Shown piece by piece: positions 8,047 to 16,286 of a DNA stretch of 64,000 bases (position 1 is the first letter of the stretch; every line of letters starts with the position of its first letter). The translations under genes were made by a program, and so were the position numbers. Origin of the DNA: Aromatoleum tolulyticum (GTDB taxonomy: Bacteria > Pseudomonadota > Gammaproteobacteria > Burkholderiales > Rhodocyclaceae); contig NZ_FTMD01000002.1 in assembly GCF_900156155.1 (NCBI RefSeq), forward strand, positions 459,136 through 523,135, given 5' to 3'. Under the pieces are notes generated by a model that was not told where the DNA came from, searched no databases, and saw only the letters and a program-made list of their open reading frames with translations.

Positions 8047-9120
8047 TCACGCTGCCCCACCCTCGACGGCGCAGCCCTCGGCCCGCCAGCGCAGCATCCC
8101 GCCGGCGAGGTTCGCTACCTCGCCGAATCCCGCCCGCTGCAGCATCACGACCGCCTGCGCCGAACGCGCACCCGAACGGCACACGGCCACCACGGGCCGC
8201 CCCGCGTCGATCTCGCCGCTGCGTGCGGCTAGCTGATCGAGCGGAATGAGCTTCGCGCCGCGGATGTGGCCCAGCGACCCGTCGAACTCGTCGGGCTGGC
8301 GGACGTCGATCACCTGCACCCGCTCCCCCGCCTCTTCCAGCGCATGCGCCTGGATTTCCCAGATACCGCCGAAGGTGAAGGTGAGCGGCGCCCACGCAGG
8401 GTCGCCCGCGTCGACGACCCCTGCCTCCGGACGTCCGCAGTTCAGGTTGGCCGGCACGGCGACGTCGATCTTCTTCGGGTGCGGCAGGCCGAGGTTCTTC
8501 ATGTAGCCGGAGAAGTCGTCCACGTTGCTGTCCCCGCCGAGACGGGGGTTCCAGTCGCGCTCCTCTTCCACGCTCGTGACGGTGAGCCCGCGGTAGTCGT
8601 GCGCGGGGTACAGCAGGCAGTCGGCGGGAAGCGAGAAGATCTGTTCGTGTACCGAACGGTACATCGTCGGGGCATCGCCCTGCTGGAAATCGGTGCGGCC
8701 GCAGCCGCGGATCAGCACGCAGTCGCCGGTGAAGGCCATGGCCTGGTCGTCGAGCACGAACGTCAGGCACCCGTTGGTGTGTCCGGGCGTCGCACGCACC
8801 TCCAGGTAGCGTCCGCCGAACGCGACGCGATCGCCGTGATCGAGCAACAGATCGGCGCCGTTCGCGCCGCTATGGCGCGACAGTGCGATGCGGCTCCCGG
8901 TCCGTTCCCGCAGCAGCCACGCGCCGGTCACGTGATCCGCATGCACATGCGTCTCGAGCGTCCAGCGCAATTGCAGGCGCAGCTCGTGCAGCAGTGCGGC
9001 GTCGCGTCGCACCTGCTCGAAGACCGGGTCGACGAGGACTGCGTCGCCGCTCAGGCTGTCGCCCAGCAGGTAGGTGTAGGTGGACGACGACGCGTCGAAG
9101 AGTTGCCTGAAGATCAGCAT
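8047..9120 (-). CDS. Persulfide dioxygenase-rhodanese fusion (PRF)
   Basis: Protein of 357 residues with two enzymes in one chain. Residues 1 to about 235 form an ETHE1-type metallo-beta-lactamase domain with THVHADH (residues 57-63), the later TPGHTNG and FTGDCV, and the YPAHDY histidine. Residues from about 255 form a rhodanese domain with active loop CRSGARS (Cys about 314). Such fusions oxidise glutathione persulfide to sulfite and the rhodanese couples it to thiosulfate or glutathione in the cytoplasm. GGGAGG lies upstream of the ATG. No hydrogen sulfide:quinone reductase is adjacent. The gene stands alone between two groups of exported proteins. Confidence 0.93.
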   Translation of the reverse strand: MLIFRQLFDASSSTYTYLLGDSLSGDAVLVDPVFEQVRRDAALLHELRLQLRWTLETHVHADHVTGAWLLRERTGSRIALSRHSGANGADLLLDHGDRVAFGGRYLEVRATPGHTNGCLTFVLDDQAMAFTGDCVLIRGCGRTDFQQGDAPTMYRSVHEQIFSLPADCLLYPAHDYRGLTVTSVEEERDWNPRLGGDSNVDDFSGYMKNLGLPHPKKIDVAVPANLNCGRPEAGVVDAGDPAWAPLTFTFGGIWEIQAHALEEAGERVQVIDVRQPDEFDGSLGHIRGAKLIPLDQLAARSGEIDAGRPVVAVCRSGARSAQAVVMLQRAGFGEVANLAGGMLRWRAEGCAVEGGAA

Positions 9121-9242
9121 CCCGTTTCCTCCCCATGGGTCTTGTTGTGCGCAGCAAATAGTACGTCGCGGCCATCGTTTTCGATCGCCGCGACGGAGGG
9201 AGGTTCAGGATTCCGCCCGGTGCAATCGGGCGGCTCCAGCGC

Positions 9243-9737
9243 TCAGTGCCCGGCGTTCACGGGCTTCCAGCCCGGATGGTCGAAGTACTGGCCGTAGCTG
9301 TTGAGGGCATTCACGATATGCACGACGCCCTTGCTGCGGTCATCGACGGGCTGCTTGCCGGCGACGACTTCGGCACCACCGGACAGCTCGGCGATCACGT
9401 TGTGCAGCACCGCGTCGGCCTCGGGCGCGAGCTTGCAGTTGCCGACGATGTACGCGAGCTGCTCGTCGACCACCTTGCCCATCGCCTCGTACTGCGCCGT
9501 GGTAAATCGGCCGCCGTGAATCGCGGGGAGCTTGGGCTCGACGTTCGCGCGGATCTTCAGCATCCCCTCGCGCAACGGCGCATCGGTCTGCCATTTGCTG
9601 CCCGCATTGAGCTTGAGCGCCGGCGTTTGCGCACCATGGTTGTGGGCGTCTGCTGCAAACGCTTGCGGTGCGCCGGCCAGTGCCGCTGCGGCGATCGCGC
9701 AGGCGATGAACAATCCTCTTGCCGATACAGTCTTCAT
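9243..9737 (-). CDS. Exported protein, related to the next gene
   Basis: Protein of 164 residues with an N-terminal signal peptide ending AFA-AD, followed by a His-containing segment (DAHNHGAQ) and an alpha-helical domain. I do not recognise a biochemical function. It shares a pattern with the protein at 9850-10347: W-x-x-D-x-x-L/V-R-x-G, then a long helix, G-N-C/A-C-C, a LH pair, an E-x-x-x-G helix and a C-terminal ALN-x-YG-x-x-F-x-H-x-GW. One Cys and several His are kept near the centre, so metal binding is possible but unproven. Both genes are on the minus strand, 112 bp apart. Confidence 0.7.
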   Translation of the reverse strand: MKTVSARGLFIACAIAAAALAGAPQAFAADAHNHGAQTPALKLNAGSKWQTDAPLREGMLKIRANVEPKLPAIHGGRFTTAQYEAMGKVVDEQLAYIVGNCKLAPEADAVLHNVIAELSGGAEVVAGKQPVDDRSKGVVHIVNALNSYGQYFDHPGWKPVNAGH

Positions 9738-9849
9738 AACCTATTCCTCGTCGAACTTGCCAGATTGAGCTGCGCGGCGTACTACCGCCCAGATACTGCG
9801 AGCGCCGGCATGATCCTGACGGCGTCCGCGAAATGGCGCGATGAAAACA

Positions 9850-10347
9850 TCACCGCACCGAGACCTCCAACGTTTCGTCCAGTGCGCGCCAGCCTGAGTG
9901 GTAGAACATCGTCCCGTACAGGTTGAGCGCCTGGACAACCTTCAGCAGTCCCATGCGGCGTGCATCGGCGTGGGCGGCCCCCTGCATCAGCGCGATGCCG
10001 TCGGCCATTTCGACGAGCAGCATGTGCAGGTGGCGGGAAGCGACACCGTCGTGCGTGCAGCACGCGATCATCGCGGCGACGCGCGATTCCAACGTGCGGC
10101 CCAGTTCGGCGAGTGGCGCTGCGTCCGCGGTCGCACGGGTGCGCAGTAACGTGCTCGCGACGATCGCTGCGCGCATGTCGTCGATGCCACTGCGCACCCG
10201 CTCGTCGGGGCGCCAGTTGCGGGCAGCCTCGGCAGTGACGGGAGCGGGGTTTGCGGGAACGAATGCGGCGGCCGGCGTGGCGGACGCCGCCGTCGAGGCA
10301 AGAGCGAGTGCTGCGGCGAAGGCCGTCGCGGGAAGGTGCGGGCGCAT
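9850..10347 (-). CDS. Exported protein, related to the previous gene
   Basis: Protein of 165 residues. I chose the ATG at 10347 (MRPHLPATAF) over an in-frame ATG at 10371 because AGGAAA lies 8 bp upstream. The signal peptide ends near ASA. The mature part shares with the 9243-9737 product the WRPDERVRSG start, an ACCTHDG segment with two Cys, LHMLLVEMADG, and the final QALNLYGTMFYHSGW. The two genes look like a divergent tandem duplication. Function not recognised. Expression could be joint, but the 112-bp gap leaves room for a separate promoter. Confidence 0.7.
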   Translation of the reverse strand: MRPHLPATAFAAALALASTAASATPAAAFVPANPAPVTAEAARNWRPDERVRSGIDDMRAAIVASTLLRTRATADAAPLAELGRTLESRVAAMIACCTHDGVASRHLHMLLVEMADGIALMQGAAHADARRMGLLKVVQALNLYGTMFYHSGWRALDETLEVSVR

Positions 10348-10572
10348 GGGACGATTTCCTGAATGGGTCACCAGGCCCTTACGCTATGCCTCTATTGATG
10401 AACAAAATCTGAATGAAATCGGAAACGGGCCATTTCCGGGGCTCGGACGATCGCTCGAATGAACCGCCCGGAGCATTTGCCCGCCACGGGCCACCCCAGC
10501 AGGCCGACCGCCGCTTCACCTGCTAGATTGAATGAGAGGGAGCTTGCACTGGCCAGCCGTGAGGGAATCGCC

Positions 10573-10995
10573 ATGACCAATCGCTACATTGCGGACATCG
10601 TCCAGAATCAGGACCCGTTGATGATGCCACCCGATGCTTCGGTGGCACAGGCCTGCGAGCGCATGTGCGAGCGACACGTCGGAGCAGTGTTGGTCGCCGA
10701 CCGCTCGCATCACCTGCTCGGCATTTTTACCGGACGCGACGCCGTGCGCATGCTGGGGCAAGGCGGCGATGCTACCCGAACACGGCTGGACGCCGTGATG
10801 ACGCCCGGGCCGGTCACGATAGCGCCCGACGCCCATGCGATCGACGCATTGCGCCTGATGAGCGACGGGGGCTTCCGGCACCTTCCCATCGTGGAGAGCG
10901 GCGAGGTGAAAGCGATCGTCGCACGCTCGGATTTCGAGGGGCTCGAACTGGATCGCTTCGAGGAGGAAAAGGCGCTATGGGAGCGGATCGCCTGA
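10573..10995 (+). CDS. CBS-domain protein
   Basis: Protein of 140 residues made of two CBS domains and little else (about residues 10-65 and 75-130). The repeats show PPDASVAQACERMCERHVGA / GIFTGRDAVRML and IAPDAHAIDALRLMSDGG / IVARSDF, split here at the natural repeat borders. Stand-alone CBS pairs bind adenine nucleotides and act as sensors. The ATG at 10573 is preceded by GAGGGA at 7 bp. An in-frame ATG at 10459 would add 38 residues that look unstructured. It is divergent from the exported protein at 9.9 kb and has no obvious partner here. Confidence 0.85.
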   Translation: MTNRYIADIVQNQDPLMMPPDASVAQACERMCERHVGAVLVADRSHHLLGIFTGRDAVRMLGQGGDATRTRLDAVMTPGPVTIAPDAHAIDALRLMSDGGFRHLPIVESGEVKAIVARSDFEGLELDRFEEEKALWERIA

Positions 10996-11129
10996 ATTCC
11001 GGTCGGTGCGCTTGAGGCGCGGGCCGCGGAATCGAGCAGTGTTGGCAGTTCGCCCAGCATGTCCGGTTTCTTCAGGATGCCGGCATGGCAGTGCGAGAAG
11101 TCATGGAGCAGCTCGTTGCCAAGTGATTA

Positions 11130-13439
11130 TCACCGCGGAGAAAGCGCCGGATCGTCGGGATTGACTGCTGCGAGCCCCTGCAGGGTCACGTGCGCCTCTT
11201 CGGGGGCGCCCGCACGCCGCTGCAGGGCGGCGAGCGCAACGAGGAGTTCTCTGCGCTCTCCGTGACGGCGCGTCGCCTGCCGGAGCAGCGCGACGGCGCG
11301 CGCGATGTCGGCACGCTCGGCTACGAGCATCGCGTGCAGCAACGTCGCAGACGGCGAGCCCTCGCCATGTGCGGCCGCGACCTCAAGAACCGCCTCGGCG
11401 TCGCTATAGCGCCGCTGACGCACGAGCGACTGGCCGAGCGCTTCATACAGTGCGGGCTCGTTGGGAAAGCGCTCCAGGCCTTCGCGCAGCAGCCGCTCGG
11501 CGACCGCTTCCCCGGCGCTCGAGGCGAGCAGCTCGGCGAGCGCACGACGGGCCGGAACGAAGTGCGGATGCCGCGCCACAGCAAGCCTCAGCAGGCCTTC
11601 GGCTTCGCCGTGGTTGCCGCGATGGAGCGCGACACGGGCAAGGTTGACCAGCCCTTCGGGTCGGTCGGCGTTCTCGCGTTGCGCTGCTTCATATTCGCCG
11701 AGCGCCCGTTGCAGCCGCGAATCCAGTTGCGGATCGGATCGCACGGAGGACCCGAGCAGCGCACCGGCTGCGGCAACGCGCACCGCTCGGACCGGATCGG
11801 CGAGTAGCGACCCTGCGAACGCGGCGGCTGCCTCCTGCGGCAGCGCTGCCGCGCCGTACAACGCGCCCAGGCGCACGAGCGGGTCCGCGTCGCGCGCGCC
11901 CTCCTTCAACGTGCGTGCGGCGCGCGCACCCGGAAATGTGGCAAGCGCCTGCAACGCGGTCGCTCGCACGATGGCCGGTTGTGCCGCGTCGCGGGCCACG
12001 GCGAGAAGCCCCTCAACGGCTCCTGCAGCCGGACGGCGGGCGGCGGCGAATGCCTCACCGTAATGCGGCGCCCGCGTGGGAGCGGCCCCGGTCCAGCCCG
12101 TGATCGCTGCCGCCGCCCAGGCTGCATCGCGATCGCGATGGCACGCAGTACAGGGATCGGGCGAGCCGGTGCGCAACGCGACATCCGGGCGCGGAATTCT
12201 GAAAGCGTGGTCGAGGCGAGCGTCGACCACCATGTACTCGCGGTGGCCGGCGTGACAGTCGACGCAGCTGGGCACCTTGCCGGAATGGCGATGGTGAGCG
12301 ACCGACGCGTAGTCCTTGCGGACGAGGCCGGAAAAATCGATGCCGGCACGCACCCGCGCGGAGTCGGGCCCGGTCGGCGAATGGCAACTCACGCACAATG
12401 CGTCGCCTCCGGCGCGCAACGCACCCGCGTGCGGTTCATGACAGTCGCCGCACACCAGCCCCTGCTGATGCATGCGGCTTTGCAGCCAGGAGCCCCACAC
12501 GAAGACTTCGCCTTGCTGACTACCATCGGCAAAGTAGTTCGATTCGGTGAGCAGCACCGGAAGGTACTGGTCGAGAAAACGTTTGCCATGATCGTGCTGA
12601 GCCAGCAATGCCGTACGGAAGGCATGACACTGCGCGCAGGCGTCGAGTTGACCCGGGCCGGTGCGGGCGAGCGTGGCATCGAAACCGTTGTTCTTTGCCG
12701 TGACGTTTCCCCGCCCGGAACGCACGATATCGAGATGGCGCTTTGCGGGGCCGTGGCAGCCCTGGCAGCCGACGCCGAGGGTCGCAACCAGCGTGTCGTA
12801 GCGGTCGGCAGTTGCGTCATAGCGTTTGCGCACGCCGCTTGAATGGCAGGCGGCACACATCGTGTTCCAGTTCGCGCCGGGACCGGCCCAGTGCCTGGCA
12901 TCGCCCGGCGCCGGCGGCAAGTCGGGGTACAGCGAAAACCAGCGGTTGCGCACCGTGTCCCATGCCACGGTCAGCGCTTGCAGGCGGCCGCGCGGACCGC
13001 CCACGAGGTATTGCTGCAGAGGATGGACACCAAAGGTGTGAGTGACGTCCAGGCGCCGCGCTTGTCCGTCCGCGTCGCGTGCGACGACCCGGAACCGGTC
13101 GCCGCGTCGCTCAAAGCGCATTTCCGGATCCTCGGGGACTGCGCCGCCGGCGAAGTCCCCGATCACGGTGTCGGGGGCTGCGGGCTGCAACGCCCGCGCA
13201 TGCTGCGACCCCCTCCACTGCCGCACGACATCAGCGTGGCAGTCGGCGCACCCTGTCTCGTCGACCCAGCCGGAAAGCCCCTCGCGCGTCACGCCAAGAG
13301 AGGCGGTCGCGGCTACTGACCACAACGCGACGGCCAAGACCCCGAGTACCCACCCCAGCATGGACCGCAGGGCGCGGCCGGAGATCGACCTGATTCCGCG
13401 GATATCCCCGCTCGGTGCTCCGGCCATCGCCCGCGACAC
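11130..13439 (-). CDS. Octaheme c-type cytochrome with HEAT and TPR repeats
   Basis: Protein of 769 residues. A hydrophobic N-terminal segment (about 28-47) acts as signal anchor. Eight CxxCH haem sites follow at about residues 64, 195, 225, 268, 330, 349, 392 and 430, with extra His (HDH, HHRH, HAGH) as likely distal ligands. From about 470 to 590 the chain has Ala/Leu-rich HEAT-like repeats, and from about 600 to the end TPR-like repeats (EAEGLLRLAVARHP, EPALYEALGQSLVRQ). The architecture matches periplasmic multihaem cytochromes of the cytochrome c554-like group with a protein-interaction tail. It starts with GTG directly after the sulfatase stop (TGAGTG), so the two are co-translated. The electron partner is unknown. 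Confidence 0.88.
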   Translation of the reverse strand: MSRAMAGAPSGDIRGIRSISGRALRSMLGWVLGVLAVALWSVAATASLGVTREGLSGWVDETGCADCHADVVRQWRGSQHARALQPAAPDTVIGDFAGGAVPEDPEMRFERRGDRFRVVARDADGQARRLDVTHTFGVHPLQQYLVGGPRGRLQALTVAWDTVRNRWFSLYPDLPPAPGDARHWAGPGANWNTMCAACHSSGVRKRYDATADRYDTLVATLGVGCQGCHGPAKRHLDIVRSGRGNVTAKNNGFDATLARTGPGQLDACAQCHAFRTALLAQHDHGKRFLDQYLPVLLTESNYFADGSQQGEVFVWGSWLQSRMHQQGLVCGDCHEPHAGALRAGGDALCVSCHSPTGPDSARVRAGIDFSGLVRKDYASVAHHRHSGKVPSCVDCHAGHREYMVVDARLDHAFRIPRPDVALRTGSPDPCTACHRDRDAAWAAAAITGWTGAAPTRAPHYGEAFAAARRPAAGAVEGLLAVARDAAQPAIVRATALQALATFPGARAARTLKEGARDADPLVRLGALYGAAALPQEAAAAFAGSLLADPVRAVRVAAAGALLGSSVRSDPQLDSRLQRALGEYEAAQRENADRPEGLVNLARVALHRGNHGEAEGLLRLAVARHPHFVPARRALAELLASSAGEAVAERLLREGLERFPNEPALYEALGQSLVRQRRYSDAEAVLEVAAAHGEGSPSATLLHAMLVAERADIARAVALLRQATRRHGERRELLVALAALQRRAGAPEEAHVTLQGLAAVNPDDPALSPR

Positions 13440-15158
13440 TCAGTTGGCGCCGCCAGCGGCGCGCGGCGCGGGAGGGGTCTCCCACTCCGGTTCGATGACG
13501 CCGACACGGGCCGCGTACTGGTCATACGCGGAGATCATCTCGCGCAGTTTTTCGGGCTCTGCGGCTGCCAGGTCTTTCGCTTCGGCCGGATCCTTCGACA
13601 GGTCGAAGAGTTGCCAGTCGGCCGTCTTGTGCGGGGGCCCCAGGCGAACCAGCTTCCAGTCGCCCTTGCGCAGCGCCTTGTTCGGCCACAGCTCCCAGCC
13701 CATCGCATAATCATCGCCGTGGACGCGCGGCGTGGACCTGGTCAGGAGGCCGACCATCGAGCGGCCCAGCTGTTCGGGCACGACACGCCCCGGACGCGGC
13801 TGCTCGCGCTGGGCCTCACCGGCGAGTTCGAGGAAGGTCGGCGGCAGATCAAGTACGGACGCGAAGGCGCGGGTACGCCCGGTCAGACCGTCGCGGCCGG
13901 GATACTTGATGATCGCCGGCACGCGAACGCCACCCTCGGTTGTCATCCCCTTGTAGAGGCGAGCCGGCAGGGTGCGCGCCGGCGCCCAGCCGTCGGCAAC
14001 GCTCACGAACGAACGAGGCCGACCCATGTTTTCCAGGCTGAAATCGAATTTCGCCTCGAATTCCCTGGCCTTGTCCTCTCCCGCACGGGCCCAGATCGCG
14101 CGGACGTTCTCGGAGTCGGCACCGTTGTCGGACAGGAACACGATGAGCGTGTCGTCGTACTTGCCGGCGGCCTTCATTCCCGCGAACAGTCGGCCGATCT
14201 GCTGATCCATCTGCTCGACCATCGCCGCGTAGAGCTCCATCGAGCGCGCCGCGACGCGACGCTGCTCAGGCGTGAGCTCGTCCCACTTCCGGAGGTAGGA
14301 CGGGAACGGCGGGAGCGTCGCGTCTGCCGGGATGAAGCCAAGACGCTTCATCCGCTCATGGCGTTCGCGCCAAAGCGCTTCGTAGCCGGCATCGTAACGG
14401 CCGCGGTAGCGGTCGAGCCACTCTTCGGGCACCTGGAGGGGCCAATGGGGCGCGGTGTAGGCGACATAGCCGAAGAACGGCCTGGCGTCGCTGCGGTGGC
14501 GGTCGATCGCTGCAAGCGCACGATCGGTGATCGCTGTCGACGAAAAGAAATTCTCCGGCAGTTGCGTCACCTCCCGGCCATTGTCGCGCCACTGCGACTG
14601 CGGCGCTCCCGGCGTGATTCCGAGCCGGTCCGCGAAATGGCTGGCACCGCCCTGCAGCATCGTGAACGAATCCTCGAACCCCTTGCGCGACGGGTCGTCC
14701 TCGGGACGGCTGCCAAGATGCCATTTTCCAGCCATGAAGGTGGCGTAGCCACGGCCCTGCAGCCGCTCGGCGATCGTCACGAGGCGCTCGTCGAGGCGGC
14801 CCTGATAGCCGGGCTGGTCGCGCTGGTTCGGCGCCTTCGGGCGCTCGGCCATCGTGCCGAGGCCTGCCTGGTGATTGTCCGCGCCGGTCATCAGCATCGA
14901 GCGCGTGAGCGAGCAGGTCGGCGCCGCGTGGAAGTCGGTCATCAGCACGCTGGACTGGGCAAGCGCGTCGAGGTTGGGAGTGGCGATCTCGCCGCCCGTG
15001 GCGCCGAGATCGTTGAAGCCGAGATCGTCCACCACGACCAGCAGGATATTCGGGCGGGATGCCCCGTCCTGCGCAGGCGACGCGGCAAGCGAGCTCAAAG
15101 AGGTGGCGGCGGCAACGGCAAGGCAAACGCGGGATGCTTTTGCGAACAATCGTGACAC
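13440..15158 (-). CDS. Arylsulfatase-family protein with atypical CxLxR active site
   Basis: Protein of 572 residues with a signal peptide (cleavage near SLAAS) and the type I sulfatase fold: metal site VVVDDLGFND (Asp44/45), GEIATPNLDALAQ, ADNHQAGLGTM, GKWHLG and LSDNGAD. Its closest recognisable relatives are AtsA-type arylsulfatases, which carry CSPTR as the formylglycine site. Here the motif is CSLTR with Cys82, so the Pro important for formylglycine maturation is Leu (codon CTC). The enzyme would hydrolyse sulfate esters in the periplasm if Cys82 is converted. The downstream partner is the octahaem cytochrome. No formylglycine-generating enzyme gene is in the window. Confidence 0.88.
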   Translation of the reverse strand: MSRLFAKASRVCLAVAAATSLSSLAASPAQDGASRPNILLVVVDDLGFNDLGATGGEIATPNLDALAQSSVLMTDFHAAPTCSLTRSMLMTGADNHQAGLGTMAERPKAPNQRDQPGYQGRLDERLVTIAERLQGRGYATFMAGKWHLGSRPEDDPSRKGFEDSFTMLQGGASHFADRLGITPGAPQSQWRDNGREVTQLPENFFSSTAITDRALAAIDRHRSDARPFFGYVAYTAPHWPLQVPEEWLDRYRGRYDAGYEALWRERHERMKRLGFIPADATLPPFPSYLRKWDELTPEQRRVAARSMELYAAMVEQMDQQIGRLFAGMKAAGKYDDTLIVFLSDNGADSENVRAIWARAGEDKAREFEAKFDFSLENMGRPRSFVSVADGWAPARTLPARLYKGMTTEGGVRVPAIIKYPGRDGLTGRTRAFASVLDLPPTFLELAGEAQREQPRPGRVVPEQLGRSMVGLLTRSTPRVHGDDYAMGWELWPNKALRKGDWKLVRLGPPHKTADWQLFDLSKDPAEAKDLAAAEPEKLREMISAYDQYAARVGVIEPEWETPPAPRAAGGAN

Positions 15159-15556
15159 GGGGGTTGTCTCCTCAACTTTTTATGGATGGTTCGTATGACC
15201 AAATGGGCAAAACAGGGACGCGATGCCCCCTCCCGAGCCTCGGATTCCTCGGAACCGGCTCAGGCTGCAACCTGAATGAACATTCACTCTATTGCAAGCG
15301 TGTGCACGGGGCAAACGCAGCGGCGCGGATTGGATGCCCGCCGCGAGTCCGTGGGTTGGAAATGTGATGCGACTTGCGGCCCAGGGTCGAGTCGCTACGG
15401 GTCGGCGTGGCAGCCCTCTTTTCGCCACCTCGCCCGCGGGGAGAGCAGCGCAGTGATGCCGAGCGTCACGCGCAGGGACCTCCAAGCCCTCGCCCTCGAT
15501 CGCATCGAAGAAAAGGGGCGCTTTCGGAGCGAATCGCCGGACCGAGACGGCTGAAT
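15159..15556. other. Non-coding stretch upstream of the sulfatase
   Basis: About 400 bp with no convincing gene on either strand; short open frames lack ribosome sites and recognisable protein features. The part next to the sulfatase start (15160-15300) is less GC-rich than its surroundings and is the likely promoter region of the sulfatase-cytochrome pair. GGAGACAACCCC precedes the sulfatase start on the minus strand. Confidence 0.5.
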
Positions 15557-15595
15557 CACGCGGGGCCGGGCCATGCACACAGCCGGCCCCGCGTG
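15557..15595 (-). terminator. Hairpin after the hemerythrin-like gene
   Basis: Perfect 13-bp stem (CACGCGGGGCCGG at 15557-15569 with its complement at 15583-15595) and a 13-nt loop, placed 2 bp beyond the stop codon of the hemerythrin-like gene. There is no long T-run on the minus strand after it, so termination may be partial or the hairpin may protect the 3' end. Confidence 0.55.
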
Positions 15596-15597
15596 TT

Positions 15598-16179
15598 TCA
15601 CACCTTGGTCGGACTCGCGCCGACGCCATAGGGGGCCGGCACCAGGTTGACGATGCGCGAGAACAAGGCCCGGAACTGACCGGTCGGCCCTGACCAGGGG
15701 TCCTTGTTGGCCTCGAAGGCGGCATCGATGTCGGCCCAGTCTTCCGCCGCAAGCCCGGTGCGAGCCATCGGGAGAAGCTCGGTTTCCTCACGACTGACGT
15801 GGCGCCACGAGGCGGCGAGGTAGGTGCGAGCAGTCGCTTCGAATTCGGGAAAGGCTGCGGCGCCCACCCCCTGGTAATGGACGAGCGCTCCGCGAAGTGC
15901 GGCCGTGCGGCGCGCGCCTTCGGCGTGATCGGCTTCGAGCTGGTCGAGCAGTCCAGCCGCCGCGGGGATGCGTTCGCGCATCTTCACGAACAGGTAGTCG
16001 TCCTCCTTCGGGTGGTGCAGCTTGTCGGGCACCTCCGTGATGTACTCGATCATCGCCGCCAGCAGCGCGAAGTCGGGTTCGAAATGGCCGTCGCGGATGC
16101 CGTCGAGCACGAAGCCGAAGGCCTGCAGCACCGCGCCGAGGGCGCGGTGTTCGTCGTGGATGATGTCCAGCGCTTTCAT
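15598..16179 (-). CDS. Hemerythrin-like (HHE) cation-binding protein
   Basis: Protein of 193 residues. Residues 1 to about 150 form a four-helix HHE domain with iron-ligand-type residues: IIHDEHRALG, DKLHHPKEDDYLF, LEADHAEGARR and SWRHVSREETELLP. The C-terminal 45 residues (FSRIVNLVPAPYGVG) are an extension without a known motif. HHE proteins bind a di-iron centre and take part in oxygen, nitric oxide or oxidative stress handling; the specific role is not readable here. It lies downstream of livF but is separated by a REP-type palindrome, so it is probably a separate unit. Confidence 0.88.
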   Translation of the reverse strand: MKALDIIHDEHRALGAVLQAFGFVLDGIRDGHFEPDFALLAAMIEYITEVPDKLHHPKEDDYLFVKMRERIPAAAGLLDQLEADHAEGARRTAALRGALVHYQGVGAAAFPEFEATARTYLAASWRHVSREETELLPMARTGLAAEDWADIDAAFEANKDPWSGPTGQFRALFSRIVNLVPAPYGVGASPTKV

Positions 16180-16200
16180 GGATTCGTCCTTCTATTAATA

Positions 16201-16262
16201 CCGTTCGGGCTGAGCCTGTCGAAGCCCCTGCCACTGCCCTTCGACAAGCTCAGGGCGAACGG
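16201..16262. repeat. REP-type interspersed palindrome
   Basis: Two 24-bp arms (16201-16224 and 16239-16262) form an imperfect inverted repeat with three mismatches and a 14-nt centre. The arms contain the widespread core CTGAGC(C/T)TGTCGAAG, known as an interspersed extragenic palindrome in many GC-rich proteobacteria. It sits between livF and the hemerythrin-like gene and may act as transcript 3'-end structure. Only one copy was seen in this window. Confidence 0.85.
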
Positions 16263-16286
16263 GGTATTTGATTGCCGCCTTGATAG

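Noticed and set aside
9213..9233. Short hairpin CCGCCCG/CGGGCGG between the exported protein gene and the persulfide dioxygenase gene
   Set aside because: Only 7 bp of stem and no T-run on either strand; such stems arise often in GC-rich DNA.
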